A program made the translations under genes and the position numbers. Shown piece by piece: positions 62,873 through 64,000 of a stretch of 64,000 nt of DNA. The notes beneath the pieces were generated by a model that had not been told where the DNA came from, ran no database searches, and saw only the letters and a program-made list of their open reading frames with translations. The stretch covers positions 62,001 to 126,000 of the forward strand of contig JAJFGN010000007.1 of the NCBI GenBank assembly GCA_021776115.1, given 5' to 3'. Position 1 is the first letter of the stretch. Each line of letters begins with the position of its first letter. Source of the DNA: Kiloniellaceae bacterium. GTDB taxonomy: Bacteria > Pseudomonadota > Alphaproteobacteria > Kiloniellales > J153.

Positions 62873-63670
62873 CTACTCGGCGGCCCGCGCCGAACCGGCG
62901 GCGGCGGCCGGCCGGCCGCCTGCGCGGGCCCGCGCCGCGGCGCCGAAGGCGGCGAACAGGCGAGTCGATTGCGGATTCTCGAGCGCCTTGTACTCGGGAT
63001 GCCACTGCACCCCCAGGGCGAAACCGGCGGCGTTCTTGACCCTGACCGCCTCGACGGTGCCGTCCTCCGCCACCGCCTCCACGAACAACCGCTCGGCGAC
63101 CCGATCCAGACCTTGGTTGTGCAAGGAATTCACCACGATCTGCGATTGACCGAACAGATCCTCGAAGGCGCCGCCCGGGGTCAAACGGATCGGGTGTTGG
63201 GGGCCGTACTGCACGTCGAGATCGGGGTCTTGCGGCCGGCGATGATCGTGCCGCCCCGGCAATTCGTGGACCTCGGCATGCAAGGTGCCGCCCAGCGCGA
63301 CGTTAAGCTCTTGAAAACCCCGGCATATCGCAAGCATCGGCAGGCCCGCGTCGAGCGCCATGTGAATGAGCGGTAAGGTCGTCGCGTCGCGTTCCTGGTC
63401 GTGCGGCTCGGCCTCGGGATGGGCTTCGCGCCCATAGCGGGCCGGATGCACGTTCGAGGGACTGCCGGTCAGCATCAGCCCGTCCAGCATCTCGACCAAG
63501 CGGGCCGGTTCCGTCTCGTCGCCATAGGCCGGAATCACCAGGGGCAGCCCGCCCGCCGCCTCGACCACGGCGCGCAGATACTTGTCCTGGACCGCGTGGT
63601 AGGGCATGCCGTCGAGATGCTTGATGCAGGCCGGAAGACCGATCAGAGGTTTGGCGGCAACTTGGCTCAT
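62873..63670 (-). CDS. Gamma-glutamyl-gamma-aminobutyrate hydrolase-like (class I amidotransferase fold)
   Basis: The protein has 265 residues. GLPACIKHLDGMPYHAVQDKYL, MLTGSPSNVHPARYG, the nucleophile in LAICRGFQELNVALGGTLH and the catalytic His/Glu in GVQWHPEY match PuuD/peptidase C26 enzymes. PuuD releases GABA from gamma-glutamyl-GABA in putrescine catabolism; the nearby agmatine deiminase fits polyamine metabolism. The Ala/Arg-rich tail is extra. The ATG at 63670 has only a weak site. Confidence 0.88.
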   Translation of the reverse strand: MSQVAAKPLIGLPACIKHLDGMPYHAVQDKYLRAVVEAAGGLPLVIPAYGDETEPARLVEMLDGLMLTGSPSNVHPARYGREAHPEAEPHDQERDATTLPLIHMALDAGLPMLAICRGFQELNVALGGTLHAEVHELPGRHDHRRPQDPDLDVQYGPQHPIRLTPGGAFEDLFGQSQIVVNSLHNQGLDRVAERLFVEAVAEDGTVEAVRVKNAAGFALGVQWHPEYKALENPQSTRLFAAFGAAARARAGGRPAAAAGSARAAE

Positions 63671-63872
63671 AGCCCAAAAGCTAAGCGTGGCACGACCCCT
63701 ACGCAAGGGGCGACCCGCCCTGAAACGGGCGATTCTCGTGCCGGATTTTACCGGATTCGTGCAAGGCCCGTATAAGATTCGGGCAAAGAATGTACTGGCG
63801 GCCGTGCAGGAATGTCCTATCTGTATGCCACTCGCGCTCTTAGCGGGACATCTTTGGCGAGCGGCTTGGACT

Positions 63873-64000
63873 ATGGAGCTTGGGTTAGAGATTCTTCTGC
63901 CTTGGAAGGCGGCCGCGGTGGCGATTTGGCTGGCGCTTTTTTTCGTGGCCGAGCGTCTGCGCCCGGCGGCGGTGGAGCCGGAAACCCGGCGCGAGCGGGG
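63873..64000 (+). CDS. Sterol desaturase/fatty acid hydroxylase family protein, N-terminal fragment
   Basis: Forty-two residues are visible before the right edge: MELGLEILLPWKAAAVAIWL with a membrane helix and ALFFVAERLRPAA. This start is typical of bacterial sterol-desaturase-family membrane proteins, but the histidine boxes lie outside the window, so the call is tentative. The 166-nt region upstream (63707-63872) is shared with the divergent amidotransferase gene. Confidence 0.55.
   Translation, partial: MELGLEILLPWKAAAVAIWLALFFVAERLRPAAVEPETRRER

Noticed and set aside
1-64000. tRNA, rRNA, CRISPR arrays and insertion sequences
   Set aside because: I looked for tRNA TPsiC-like motifs, repeat-spacer patterns and transposase-like ORFs and found none that held up; a tRNAscan run could still reveal a missed tRNA.

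Overview
The window is GC-rich, tightly packed chromosomal DNA from an alphaproteobacterium, most likely of the Rhodospirillales type. This is judged from MucR, a Fur protein lacking the CxxC zinc pair, OlsB/PlsC beside miaB, HdaA, the 40-residue aa3 oxidase subunit IV, and the alphaproteobacterial gene orders lnt-XRE-metK-trmB-rimP-nusA-ylxR-infB and purN-purM...hdaA...ppk-ppx...rnd...aspS. I see no IS element, prophage, CRISPR array, rRNA or tRNA.

Layout. Positions 1-14,900, all on the minus strand, hold housekeeping operons. Read in transcription order they are mucR; fur; olsB-plsC-miaB-phoH-ybeY-corC-lnt; an XRE regulator; metK-trmB; then rimP-nusA-ylxR-infB, which carries a clear intrinsic terminator in its leader. 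Positions 15,200-25,700 are mixed: rimI/tsaB, a nitroreductase, a deacetylase, nfuA, ribA, a hydrolase, an orphan OmpR-type regulator, an MFS carrier, and a metallo-beta-lactamase-fold protein followed by a membrane adenylate cyclase. Positions 25,700-37,535 are the most unusual part. A minus-strand glycan operon (four glycosyltransferases, a histidine phosphatase, a deacetylase-fold protein and a membrane protein) diverges from a plus-strand operon. The plus-strand operon encodes a 921-residue ABC protein with a strongly altered, internally repeated ATPase domain, a stand-alone cyclic-nucleotide-binding protein and two tandem paralogous small methyltransferases. A 24-bp triple repeat covers the start of the ABC gene.

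Positions 37,580-44,745 contain ribH under an FMN riboswitch, ndk, a tiny oxidase subunit, a lipoprotein esterase, purMN, a DUF2066 protein, a CDP-alcohol phosphatidyltransferase and an AI-2E family permease. Positions 44,742-52,720 run from hdaA into a polyphosphate neighbourhood (CYTH-CHAD protein, SixA, Ppk, Ppx). Positions 52,721-64,000 hold a thiol-dioxygenase-like cupin, a potassium channel, an M23 peptidase, rnd, a MarR-controlled membrane-protein cassette with two matching operators and a probably leaderless marR, aspS, a lipoprotein, agmatine deiminase, exonuclease III, a class I amidotransferase-fold hydrolase, and the start of a probable sterol desaturase.

The best candidate for an undescribed system is the divergent glycan/ABC locus at 26.2-37.5 kb. 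Its ABC ATPase appears to carry three copies of the Q-loop-to-signature segment and lacks canonical Walker B and H-loop residues. It is linked to a cNMP sensor and a methyltransferase pair. Functions are inferred from sequence alone; no database search was run.
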